From: an uncultured Clostridia bacterium
GTDB lineage: Bacteria > Bacillota > Clostridia > Lachnospirales > Anaerotignaceae
DNA length: 64,000 bases
NCBI GenBank assembly: GCA_910583755.1
Contig: CAJTZO010000006.1
Coordinates: 5,419 to 69,418 of the forward strand
Direction of reading: 5' to 3'
Shown here: piece after piece, positions 34,876-42,366 of the stretch
Layout of the letters: each line of letters opens with the position of its first letter
Numbering within the stretch: position 1 is the first letter of the stretch
Made by a program: the position numbers and the translations under genes
Notes under the pieces: generated by a model
Databases searched by the model: none
Told to the model about the DNA's origin: nothing
The model's input: only the letters and a program-made list of their open reading frames with translations

Positions 34876-35592
34876 ATGATTAACACAGAATTTGGAAATG
34901 ATTGGGATGTTATTTTAAAGGACATCAAACAAACAGATTATTTTGTAAATCTGATGGAGGCAGTAGACCAAGAATATGAAAAATCAGAGGTTTATCCCCC
35001 AAAAGAAAACATTTTCAATGCTTTAAAATTAACACCTTTTGCAAACACAAAAGTAGTTATTCTAGGACAAGACCCTTATTATACAAAAGATAAAGAAGGA
35101 AACATTCATGCAATGGGTTTAAGTTTTTCTAGTAATAGTACCAGTGTGCCAAAATCCTTACAAAATATTTTTAAATCTATATCCTTAGACTTAGGAATCC
35201 AACAACCTAAAAAGACAGCAGATTTAACAAAATGGAGTCAGCAAGGGGTATTGTTATTAAATGCTACTTTAACAGTGGAAGCAGGAAAACCAAACTCTCA
35301 CCTAAAATATAAATGGGAAACCTTTACAGATGAAGTCATTCAAAAATTGGCTGCTTCTAATCAACCAATTGTATTTTTATTGTGGGGTAGTTTTGCACAA
35401 AAAAAAGAAAAGTTAATCTTAGGAGAAATTTCTGAAGAAAATATTGTAAAAAAAGATAATTTGTTGATTATCAAAACACCTCATCCAAGTCCAATGAGTG
35501 CAAGCAAAGGCTTTTTTGATGTAAAACAATTCTCTATGACAAATGAATTTTTAAAAGAACATGGTGTCAGTGAAGTGGATTGGCAATTATAA
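34876..35592 (+). CDS. ung: uracil-DNA glycosylase
   Basis: The 238-aa family 1 glycosylase removes uracil from DNA. The catalytic water-activating Asp is in GQDPYYTKD, the uracil pocket includes GLSFSS and LLLNATLTVE, and the DNA-intercalation loop is HPSPMSASKGFFD. Start is ATG 34876 after GGAAGGA. It is inserted between nrdD and nrdG, 18 bases before nrdG, so it is probably co-transcribed with the activase. Confidence 0.95.
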   Translation: MINTEFGNDWDVILKDIKQTDYFVNLMEAVDQEYEKSEVYPPKENIFNALKLTPFANTKVVILGQDPYYTKDKEGNIHAMGLSFSSNSTSVPKSLQNIFKSISLDLGIQQPKKTADLTKWSQQGVLLLNATLTVEAGKPNSHLKYKWETFTDEVIQKLAASNQPIVFLLWGSFAQKKEKLILGEISEENIVKKDNLLIIKTPHPSPMSASKGFFDVKQFSMTNEFLKEHGVSEVDWQL

Positions 35593-35610
35593 AAAGATAA
35601 GGACAAGAAA

Positions 35611-36096
35611 ATGATACTTAGAATAAATGGTATTGTTAATGATTCTATTGTAGATGGGGAGGGGATTCGCTTAACTATATTTACGCAAGGCTGTCCCCAT
35701 CATTGTCCACACTGCCATAACCCACAAACACATGATTTTAAAGGGGGATATGATATAGAGATAAAAAAAATTATTTCTATGATGAAGGAAAATCTCCTAC
35801 TGGATGGCATTACACTTTCAGGTGGCGAACCTATGGAACAAGCAGATACTTGCGCCATATTAGCAGAAGAAGCGAAAAAAATGGGCTTAAATGTTTGGGT
35901 ATATACAGGCTATACTTGGGAAGAACTCCAAAAAGAATCTCAAAAAAGGCTGCTTTGCTTTACAGATGTGTTGGTGGATGGTGCCTTTATATATGAATTA
36001 CGCTCTTTGGAACTTCGTTTTAAAGGAAGTGCTAATCAAAGAATCATTGATGTACCAAAAAGTTTACAGGAAAATCGTATAATTGAAAAATTTTAA
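35611..36096 (+). CDS. nrdG: anaerobic ribonucleotide reductase activating enzyme (radical SAM)
   Basis: The 161-aa iron-sulfur protein generates the glycyl radical on NrdD. The CxxxCxxC cluster motif is GCPHHCPHCHNP, followed by the SAM-contacting LSGGEPMEQ. It starts MILRINGIVNDSIVDGEGIRL. Length is normal for NrdG. The stop overlaps the left arm of a terminator-type hairpin. Confidence 0.94.
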   Translation: MILRINGIVNDSIVDGEGIRLTIFTQGCPHHCPHCHNPQTHDFKGGYDIEIKKIISMMKENLLLDGITLSGGEPMEQADTCAILAEEAKKMGLNVWVYTGYTWEELQKESQKRLLCFTDVLVDGAFIYELRSLELRFKGSANQRIIDVPKSLQENRIIEKF

Positions 36097-36132
36097 AACC
36101 TTGAGGGCTTTATCTACACCCCTCAAGGTTTT
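36095..36132. terminator. bidirectional terminator, CCTTGAGGG-type repeat copy I
   Basis: AAAACCTTGAGGG (36095-36107) pairs with CCCTCAAGGTTTT (36120-36132) around a CTTTATCTACAC loop. nrdG and the acetyltransferase converge on it. It is the same CCTTGAG/CTCAAGG unit as the dispersed repeats, here in a clearly terminator-like form. Confidence 0.85.
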
Positions 36133-36136
36133 ATTT

Positions 36137-36556
36137 TTATTTTGTCCAAATCATACAATATTCTATTTCACCAGTTTGCTGTTCTACCTGTTTCTTTTGT
36201 ATCACAAAGCCCATTTTTTGATAAAAAGCAACCGCATTTGTATTTTTTTGGTAAACACATAATGACAGTGTATCAAAATATTCTTTTGCTTCCTTCACAA
36301 GAGATGTACCAACACCACTATGCTGAAATTCCTTTCTAACAAAAAGACCTTCTATATGTCCCTCTATAATGCCTAAAAACCCTTTGATAGGTTGCTCTCC
36401 TTCACAAAAAATCATTGCTTCTGGAAGAACTTGTTTTACAAAAGCTATATTTTGATTCCAATATTCCTCTGATATAAAAAAATGTGCTTCTTTATTTGTC
36501 TGTAGCCATATTTGTACTAGTTCTTCTAATAGATTATCTATTTTTTTAATAAGCAT
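36137..36556 (-). CDS. GNAT-family N-acetyltransferase
   Basis: The 139-aa acetyl-CoA-dependent transferase shows the core GNAT motif A (GLFVRKEFQHSGVGTSLVKEAKEY) with the acetyl-CoA pyrophosphate loop QHSGVGT and the C-terminal motif B (NTNAVAFYQKMGFV). The acceptor substrate is unknown. Its start overlaps the end of the upstream SIMPL gene by 11 bases, so both are likely on one message. Confidence 0.88.
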   Translation of the reverse strand: MLIKKIDNLLEELVQIWLQTNKEAHFFISEEYWNQNIAFVKQVLPEAMIFCEGEQPIKGFLGIIEGHIEGLFVRKEFQHSGVGTSLVKEAKEYFDTLSLCVYQKNTNAVAFYQKMGFVIQKKQVEQQTGEIEYCMIWTK

Positions 36557-37292
36557 ATTTCATAACCACACTTGCTGAAATTTCAATATCTTGATATTTA
36601 ATATTTGCACCAGCAGCTCTTGCTTTCATATTTCCTGTATCTTGTGCCATTGTTGCGGCTACTTCAACCCCTTCTTCTCTTTCGTAGGAATTATAACTAG
36701 CCATTTCTTGCACAGAAATACAACTACCCAAATTTACGCCTAACGATTCTGCAAGAGAAGCAGCACTTGAGGAGGCATTTTTTACAGCTGATTGCAATGC
36801 CTGTTTATAATATTGATTTGGGTCGGAAATAGCAAAAGAAACAGACCCTACATTTGTTACACCTGCTTTTATGGCTGCATCAATATATTTTCCAGTATTA
36901 TTTACATCATTTGTTTTTACCATAAAACGGTTATACGCATGATAGCCATTTTCTTCCCATTTTTGTTTTTCTTCATTATAATTCTGGTCCACATCAATGG
37001 AATAGTATTGTGTAATAATAGCATCTTCTCTTATACCTAATTCTTTTAATGCCTTTGTTACTTGTTCTGTTACCTCTGCATTTTTTGTTTGTGCTTTTTC
37101 TGCTGTTGTTTCTTTGGTTTCTACTGTAAAATAAATACTTGCTATGTCAGGCTTTGCAGTAACAATTCCCTTACCATTGACTTCTATGGTTCTTTGTGTT
37201 GTTTGTGTAACTTCTTGTGCAAATGCTGTAGCTGAAAATGCACTTGTCATACTTATTGTCAGTATCATTGCAGTTGCGATTAATTTTTTCAT
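36546..37292 (-). CDS. SIMPL-domain (DUF541) exported protein
   Basis: The 248-aa protein has a signal peptide (MKKLIATAMILTISMTSAFS, cleavage near AFAQE) and then the SIMPL fold: TIEVNGKGIVTAKPDIASIYFTVETKETTAEKAQ, a middle with YSIDVDQNYNEE and a C-terminal DIEISASVVMKYAY. Family members are periplasmic or surface proteins, some linked to oxidative stress; exact function unsettled. AGGAGGAT precedes the ATG. It lies downstream of the anti-sigma gene and may be in its regulon. Confidence 0.88.
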   Translation of the reverse strand: MKKLIATAMILTISMTSAFSATAFAQEVTQTTQRTIEVNGKGIVTAKPDIASIYFTVETKETTAEKAQTKNAEVTEQVTKALKELGIREDAIITQYYSIDVDQNYNEEKQKWEENGYHAYNRFMVKTNDVNNTGKYIDAAIKAGVTNVGSVSFAISDPNQYYKQALQSAVKNASSSAASLAESLGVNLGSCISVQEMASYNSYEREEGVEVAATMAQDTGNMKARAAGANIKYQDIEISASVVMKYAY

Positions 37293-37308
37293 GTTAAAAT
37301 CCTCCTTT

Positions 37309-38565
37309 TTATTCTGTCTCTATTTCTGCAAAGGAAATATGAATCACAGCAAATTCTGCTGTTTTTTGTAGTTCTTCTAACGCCTTTTCACAATCTTTTT
37401 GTACTTTTCTTGCATCTTGCGCTTTTCGGGGCTGGTCTTTTTGAATAGCTTCTTTTTCTTTCTCCTTTGCATTTTCTGCTTGTTGTTGTATCTCTTTATA
37501 TTGCTTTGCTAAATCTTCTACAATTTCATTTTTATCTATGACCTCCCCCTGTTGTCCCAGCCAATTTACAACATCATTATATTCCAAAAGAGGTACTTTG
37601 ATGGTCATAGTATCTTGTGTATAAGGAGTTTCTATTTCTCCTTTTAATGATTTTGTTCTTTTTTCAATACTTTGTGCTAATCTTTCTATATTTTTAGTTT
37701 TTAATTTAATTTGCAATGATTTTGACTTCATATTTGTTGGGACACTCTTTTTCAGAACATTTTTACTTTGTTCTTTGCTAGTATCAACTTCTGTATCACT
37801 CTCCTCTTTTCCTGTACTTTTTTCTTCTTTTATCTTTTCTCCTTCTGGTACAGGTTGAGATAAAACATCTTCTCCTTTGTTTGCATCTTCTTCTATTTTT
37901 TCCTCACTTTCTGTATTTTCTTCTTCCTCTTTTGCTTGGATTTTCTCTGTATTTTCTGTTATTTCTACATCTTCTGTCGTTTTGCTATCTCCTTCTTTCT
38001 GTTGTTCTTCGTTGCCTGCGGCTAAATTTGGTGTTGCTGGTAACGCTTTTGCTGTTTCAGGAGCAGTTACATTTCTACTTTGTATTATCGTCGGATAAGA
38101 CCTTGCTTCTTCTATCACTTCTGTCGCCTCAACAGATTCTTCTATTTCCATCATTTTCATTTCAACAGGTTTTGCTGTTTCATCGAAAGGCATAGAAGCA
38201 ACTTGTGGTGTCCCTTGTTCTGTTCCTTGGTCTGTTTTTTGATAAAATTGTTTTCCTGCAAGTGCCAATATCAAAAAGCATGCTGCTAACGCACCATATT
38301 TTTGCCAAGCAAATTCTTTTTTGGCAGGGGACTTTTTCATTTCCTTCTCAATAGATTTCATAATATTTTCATGAAGACCTTCTGGCAGTGGTTCCATAGG
38401 TATATCCAAAAGCATTTGCCGTAATTGCTGTGCTTGTTGTAATGCATGCTTACATTCTGGACAAGTTTTAATATGTTTTAAAAACTCTTTTTCTTCCTTC
38501 CAATCCAGTTGTCTATCCATATAAAGAGTAATCTTTTCTTCTCTATTTTTATATTCACATTTCAT
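37309..38565 (-). CDS. anti-sigma factor with zinc finger and DUF4349-like extracellular domain
   Basis: The 418-aa membrane protein has an N-terminal zinc-finger anti-sigma domain (residues about 1-45, HIKTCPEC, with Cys3 and His/Cys ligands), one membrane span (about 85-103, YGALAACFLILALAG), a long Glu/Thr-rich extracellular linker (about 120-270), and a C-terminal domain (about 280-418) with predicted coiled coil resembling DUF4349 (QIKLKTKNIERLAQSIE, DTMTIKVPLLEYNDVV). It is coupled by ATGA overlap to the sigma gene upstream. It should hold that sigma factor inactive until an envelope signal arrives. Confidence 0.85.
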   Translation of the reverse strand: MKCEYKNREEKITLYMDRQLDWKEEKEFLKHIKTCPECKHALQQAQQLRQMLLDIPMEPLPEGLHENIMKSIEKEMKKSPAKKEFAWQKYGALAACFLILALAGKQFYQKTDQGTEQGTPQVASMPFDETAKPVEMKMMEIEESVEATEVIEEARSYPTIIQSRNVTAPETAKALPATPNLAAGNEEQQKEGDSKTTEDVEITENTEKIQAKEEEENTESEEKIEEDANKGEDVLSQPVPEGEKIKEEKSTGKEESDTEVDTSKEQSKNVLKKSVPTNMKSKSLQIKLKTKNIERLAQSIEKRTKSLKGEIETPYTQDTMTIKVPLLEYNDVVNWLGQQGEVIDKNEIVEDLAKQYKEIQQQAENAKEKEKEAIQKDQPRKAQDARKVQKDCEKALEELQKTAEFAVIHISFAEIETE

Positions 38566-39176
38566 GATTTGCCCCCTCCTTTCTTGCTTGTTTGATTATT
38601 TTGACGTGGTTTATTTATCAAAAGTTCCTTTTTTGCCAAAAATTCTTTTTTAAATTGTTCCCTAGCCCTTGCAATACGTGATTTTACTGTTCCTAAAGAA
38701 AGAGAAAGGCATTCTGCAATTTCTCCATATGTCATATCTTCCATATCTCGCATCAATATCATAGCTTTATGTTCTGGTGATAAGTTTTCCATTGTTTGCA
38801 TAATTTGTGTTTGTTGTTCTTTTTGCAAATAACTTTCTTCTGGTGTATTTTGTTGTACGTCTTCATTCTGCACTTGCTCTTGTAGTGAAATACTTTGGAT
38901 TCCTTTCTTTTTTCGCAAGGCATCAATACAAGTGTTGACTGCAATCCGATACAACCATGTAGAAAATACTGCATTTTCATCAAATTTTGATAGATTGCGA
39001 TATACTTTTATAAAAATTTCTTGCGAAATATCTTTTGCGTCTTCTTCATTTTGCATCATACGATAGGCAATATGATATACCATTCTTTCATTTTCCCTTA
39101 CAAGAGATTCCCATGCATTCCTGTCATTTTGCTTTGCTTTTTTAAGCCATTCAGGTTGTTCCTTTTTTTCTTTCAT
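38562..39176 (-). CDS. ECF-type RNA polymerase sigma factor
   Basis: The 204-aa sigma-70 family protein shows region 2 (ERMVYHIAYRMMQNEEDAKDISQEIFIKVYRNLSKFD, FSTWLYRIAVNTCIDALRKKK) and region 4 (LSPEHKAMILMRDMEDMTYGEIAECLSLSLGTVKSRIARAREQF), with no region 3, as in SigW-like ECF factors. Its ATGA overlap with the anti-sigma gene confirms the pair. A TTGTTA-18-TATTAT promoter lies at 39234-39205 on the minus strand. Confidence 0.93.
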   Translation of the reverse strand: MKEKKEQPEWLKKAKQNDRNAWESLVRENERMVYHIAYRMMQNEEDAKDISQEIFIKVYRNLSKFDENAVFSTWLYRIAVNTCIDALRKKKGIQSISLQEQVQNEDVQQNTPEESYLQKEQQTQIMQTMENLSPEHKAMILMRDMEDMTYGEIAECLSLSLGTVKSRIARAREQFKKEFLAKKELLINKPRQNNQTSKKGGGKS

Positions 39177-39204
39177 GCACTTCGCCCCTTTCCTCTGTTT
39201 TTTG

Positions 39205-39234
39205 ATAATAGATTCTTCTACAAAACTATAACAA
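39205..39234 (-). promoter_or_regulatory. candidate promoter of the sigma/anti-sigma operon
   Basis: On the minus strand TTGTTA (39234-39229), an 18-bp spacer and TATTAT (39210-39205), 29 bases before the ATG. It looks like a housekeeping promoter; no ECF-type AAC/CGT pattern was noticed. Confidence 0.5.
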
Positions 39235-39313
39235 AAAATTTGTGAGATTGCACCTATAAACGAAAAAATATTAAAATAATTTTATTTTTTTATTATTTTT
39301 TTTAAATAAAGTG

Positions 39314-39342
39314 TTGACATTTTATTTTTTATATCATATAAT
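39314..39342 (+). promoter_or_regulatory. consensus promoter of tRNA-Lys
   Basis: TTGACA (39314-39319), exactly 17 bp, TATAAT (39337-39342): both elements are perfect. Confidence 0.9.
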
Positions 39343-39357
39343 AAATTTCGTTGTTGT

Positions 39358-39430
39358 GGGTCACTAGCTCAGTCGGTAGAGCACTGGACTTTTAATCCAG
39401 GTGTCTCGGGTTCGAGCCCCGAGTGACTCA
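39358..39430 (+). tRNA. tRNA-Lys (anticodon TTT)
   Basis: A 73-nt cloverleaf. The acceptor arm GGGTCAC/GTGACTC has one G-T pair, the D arm is GCTCAGTCGGTAGAGC, the anticodon arm CTGGA-CTTTTAA-TCCAG carries TTT, the T arm is TCGGG-TTCGAGC-CCCGA and the discriminator is A. The 3' CCA is not encoded. Confidence 0.97.
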
Positions 39431-39434
39431 GGTC

Positions 39435-39469
39435 AAGCTCTCATTGAATTATCAATGAGAGCTTTTTTT
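39435..39469 (+). terminator. intrinsic terminator after tRNA-Lys
   Basis: A 13-bp stem, AAGCTCTCATTGA (39435-39447) with TCAATGAGAGCTT (39452-39464), followed by T residues. Confidence 0.93.
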
Positions 39470-39530
39470 ATACAATATTATTCAAAAATTTATTGTCAAT
39501 AAAACAAATATTTTTAAGAGGAGGAAATTT

Positions 39531-39995
39531 ATGTATGTAGAAAATGCTATCATAAGATTAAATAATATTAATTGGGATGCTATTGGGCAAAATGGTCATA
39601 AAAAAGATATGGAATTAGGAATTGAATTTCTAAAAAAAATGGCAAAATTTTGTAAAAAAAATAATATCACTCCTAATCTTCCTTTTATGACTGATCTTCC
39701 TTCTTTTTTCGGAAAAAAGACAATAGATAATGTGCTTTTAGAACAATGCAATGATACTGTAAAAAAAATTATAAAAAATCCTTCTTTTTCAACTTCAGTT
39801 GTAAATTATTATTTACGAGCATCTTTATTAAAAGATGAAAAAGAAAAGGAGATAGACTGTATTTATGTATATGAACCAATTATTTTATTATTTGAAAAAG
39901 GAGGAAATTTTATTTATAAGGAAAGAGGAATGAGTTTTATAAATTCTGGTTTAATACCATTAACAAATTGGTTTGAAAAATTTTGTAAAATATAA
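39531..39995 (+). CDS. hypothetical protein, 154 aa, orphan beside tRNA-Lys
   Basis: Starts at ATG 39531 after AGGAGG. It is a basic, soluble protein with no signal peptide or clear motif; the sequence alternates short helices and aromatic patches (INWDAIGQNGHKKDME, IDCIYVYEPIILLFEKGGNFIY, PLTNWFEKFCKI). Size and composition recall small immunity-type proteins, but no toxin gene is adjacent, so that is only a suggestion. Its position immediately downstream of a tRNA terminator, with no operon partner, is compatible with acquisition by transfer. Confidence 0.65.
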   Translation: MYVENAIIRLNNINWDAIGQNGHKKDMELGIEFLKKMAKFCKKNNITPNLPFMTDLPSFFGKKTIDNVLLEQCNDTVKKIIKNPSFSTSVVNYYLRASLLKDEKEKEIDCIYVYEPIILLFEKGGNFIYKERGMSFINSGLIPLTNWFEKFCKI

Positions 39996-40139
39996 TCATA
40001 TCATAGTTGCTATCCTCTCAAATGTTTACACTTTTTGACAGACAATTCCGTCAAATCTTTTTCTGCACTAATTCCTTTCGTTTTCCGAAACCGTTTTTTT
40101 CTACAAACAAAATTATCTTAATTAAGAATTTATTAACAT

Positions 40140-40178
40140 AAAAGCTCCTCTTTTCTATAGAGAAAAGGAGGAGCTTTT
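40140..40178 (-). terminator. terminator for the small gene at 40220-40384
   Basis: A long stem with one bulge: AAAGCTCCTC (40141-40150) with GAGGAGCTTT (40168-40177), extended inside by TTTTCT/AGAAAA. T runs flank both sides. Confidence 0.8.
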
Positions 40179-40219
40179 ACATTTAAGAATCTTCCAGAAA
40201 CTCTTATTGCTTTTTTATT

Positions 40220-40384
40220 TTAATTTCCTTTACTACTTAATGGATTACTTCTTTCTTCCCAAAAAATATTGTTATCCGGCTCAGATTTTCCTGTTTCTAA
40301 ATCATATTGCGCATTTTGGCGAATTTGATATAAATCACTTCCAGATACTGTATCTTTTTTTTGTATATTTTTCCCTTTTGTCAT
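40220..40384 (-). CDS. small hypothetical protein, 54 aa
   Basis: Starts at ATG 40384, five bases after GAGGTGA; the ten upstream codons in the same frame cover that Shine-Dalgarno and are dropped. The peptide is hydrophilic (MTKGKNIQKKDTVSGSD, QIRQNAQYDLETGKSEPDN) with no cysteine or membrane segment. A good terminator follows and the transporter gene lies 40 bases upstream on the same strand. Family unknown. Confidence 0.6.
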   Translation of the reverse strand: MTKGKNIQKKDTVSGSDLYQIRQNAQYDLETGKSEPDNNIFWEERSNPLSSKGN

Positions 40385-40424
40385 GACTATCACCTCAACA
40401 ATAGTATGTTCCATGACCCTAATA

Positions 40425-42104
40425 TTATTCTGTTACTTCTTGGAAATGTTGTGTTGCTTTTCTATTTTCATTGATTACTACTTGTGCAATATTCATAGCA
40501 TGGTCAGAAATACGTTCTAAATTTGTTAGTATATCCAAATATCTTACCCCCGAACGGACATTGCAGAGGTTATTTGCCAACCTTGCAATATGTCCTGCAC
40601 GTAATTTATCTTCCATATCATCCACAACATCTTCTGCACGGACAGTATCATAAGCATAACTTGTATCAGAATATTCCAATGCTTTTAAGGCACTATCATA
40701 GCTTGTCTTTGTTTTTTCAATCATTTCCAACAATTCTTTTACTGCAGAATCAGAAAAAAATACATTATCTTTTTCCAAGGCTTCTGCACAAGCCGCCATA
40801 TTTTTGCAGTGGTCACCAACTCTTTCCATATCGGTAATAACTGCTAACAAAGAAGTTACTACCGAGTTTTCCGCTTCATTGATATGTGTATTACAAATTT
40901 TTACAAGATAGTCTGAAATACTATGACAAAGATTATTAATGGTTACTTCTCTTTTTCTCACTTTTTCTATTTTTTGGGAATCATGTTGCAATAAAGCCTC
41001 TACCGCTGTATTCAAATTTTTTTCTACAATATATCCCATGCGAACTACTTCTAACACAGCACTTTGTACTGCAAAACTTGGTGTTTCCAGCAAACGGTCG
41101 TCCAAATGTACCAGTTGGCTTTCGTCCTGTTCTTCTTGTACAGATACATGGTTGATTTTCTTTGCCAAAGCAATGATATACCCTGAAAATGGAAATAGTA
41201 ATGCCGTTGTCGCAATATTAAATATTGTATGAACCATACTAATTTGGGTTTGAGAAATAATATCTAATCCTGCTTGTGGATTTAATACTTTAAAATAAAC
41301 AATGCTTAAAATACTGAATAAAACTGTACCAATAATATTAAATAGCAAATGCATATAAGATGCACATTTTGCATTTCGGTTTGTTCCTATCCCAGAAAGC
41401 ATTGCCGTAATACAAGTACCTATATTTTGCCCCATAATAATATAAACGGCAGCATCAAATGGTACAAGTCCCGATGATGCCAAAGTTTGTAAAATACCTA
41501 CAGAAGCAGAGGAGCTTTGTATAATGGCTGTTACTGCAGCACCAGCTAAAACACCTAACAATGGATTGTCTCCCAATGTTACAAATAATGTTTTAAATAC
41601 TTCTGATTCCCGCAAAGGATATACTGCATCAGACATCATTTCAATGCCAATAAACAAGACACCAAAACCAATTACAATGGAGGATACTTCCTTATGGCTT
41701 ACTTTTTTAGCGGTAATCATAATCACGACACCTACCATAAGCACTACAGGTGCTATCACTGCTGGACTTAAAAATTTTGCCCATTCCACACTGGAAACAA
41801 GCCAGCCTGTCACAGTAGTACCAATATTTGCACCCATAATTACACTCATAGATTGTGTCAAATCCATTAAACCAGCATTTACAAAACCAACTACCATAAC
41901 TGTGGTAGCAGAGGAACTTTGTATAATGGCTGTTATCACAGCACCCAGTAAAACACCCATCACTTTATTTTGTGTTATTGCTTTTAAAAGTTGTTTCATT
42001 TTAGAGCCGGCAGCATTTTGCAGACCTTGTGCCATAATTTGCATACCATAAATAAATAGTGCCAGACCACCTACAAATGGAATAATAATGTCTACGTAAC
42101 TCAT
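40425..42104 (-). CDS. Na/Pi cotransporter family protein with C-terminal PhoU-like domain
   Basis: The 559-aa protein starts at ATG 42104 after AAGGAGGAG (11 upstream codons rejected). Residues about 1-330 hold two inverted Na/Pi-cotransporter repeats, each with the QSSSATTVMVVGFVNAGL / QSSSASVGILQTLASSGL signature and hydrophobic helices. Residues about 345-559 form a helical PhoU-like region (LLAVITDMERVGDHCKNMA, LTNLERISDHAMNIAQVV) with the metal-binding E/D-R-x-x-D-H motifs. It likely imports phosphate with sodium. Phased TTAACA repeats upstream of its promoter suggest Pho control. Confidence 0.92.
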   Translation of the reverse strand: MSYVDIIIPFVGGLALFIYGMQIMAQGLQNAAGSKMKQLLKAITQNKVMGVLLGAVITAIIQSSSATTVMVVGFVNAGLMDLTQSMSVIMGANIGTTVTGWLVSSVEWAKFLSPAVIAPVVLMVGVVIMITAKKVSHKEVSSIVIGFGVLFIGIEMMSDAVYPLRESEVFKTLFVTLGDNPLLGVLAGAAVTAIIQSSSASVGILQTLASSGLVPFDAAVYIIMGQNIGTCITAMLSGIGTNRNAKCASYMHLLFNIIGTVLFSILSIVYFKVLNPQAGLDIISQTQISMVHTIFNIATTALLFPFSGYIIALAKKINHVSVQEEQDESQLVHLDDRLLETPSFAVQSAVLEVVRMGYIVEKNLNTAVEALLQHDSQKIEKVRKREVTINNLCHSISDYLVKICNTHINEAENSVVTSLLAVITDMERVGDHCKNMAACAEALEKDNVFFSDSAVKELLEMIEKTKTSYDSALKALEYSDTSYAYDTVRAEDVVDDMEDKLRAGHIARLANNLCNVRSGVRYLDILTNLERISDHAMNIAQVVINENRKATQHFQEVTE

Positions 42105-42151
42105 ATACTCCTCCTTTTTTTGTAAAATCCCCACCATTTTCTTTTTTCCTT

Positions 42152-42229
42152 TTTATAGAAATCTACCTAAACAAATCCAATTTAACACTTTTATTGATAA
42201 AATTCAACAGTATTAACATAAATTTAACA
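42152..42229 (-). promoter_or_regulatory. promoter and Pho-box-like repeats of the Na/Pi cotransporter
   Basis: On the minus strand TTGGAT (42180-42175), 17 bp, TATAAA (42157-42152). Immediately upstream, read on the plus strand, are TTAACA 42182-42187, TCAACA 42204-42209, TTAACA 42213-42218 and TTAACA 42224-42229. Spacings are close to 11 bp or twice that, as in PhoP/PhoB direct repeats. Confidence 0.6.
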
Positions 42230-42304
42230 CAATAAAATAAAAAGTATCATTACATTAATATTTCTTTTTTTTGTTATTTTATTTATTTTATACAAAAACA
42301 CCAA

Positions 42305-42332
42305 TAAAAAAGAGGTCTTTTAAAAAGACCTC
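42305..42332 (-). terminator. intrinsic terminator of the GGDEF-EAL gene
   Basis: GAGGTCTTTT (42312-42321) pairs with AAAGACCTC (ending 42332). On the minus strand T residues follow. Confidence 0.85.
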
Positions 42333-42366
42333 CAAGGCTGCTAAAAAACTTTCAAAGATTATAAAT

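Noticed and set aside
41524..42051. 175-codon plus-strand frame inside the Na/Pi cotransporter
   Set aside because: It is antisense to conserved membrane repeats; its Ala/Thr/Ile composition follows from the mirror frame.
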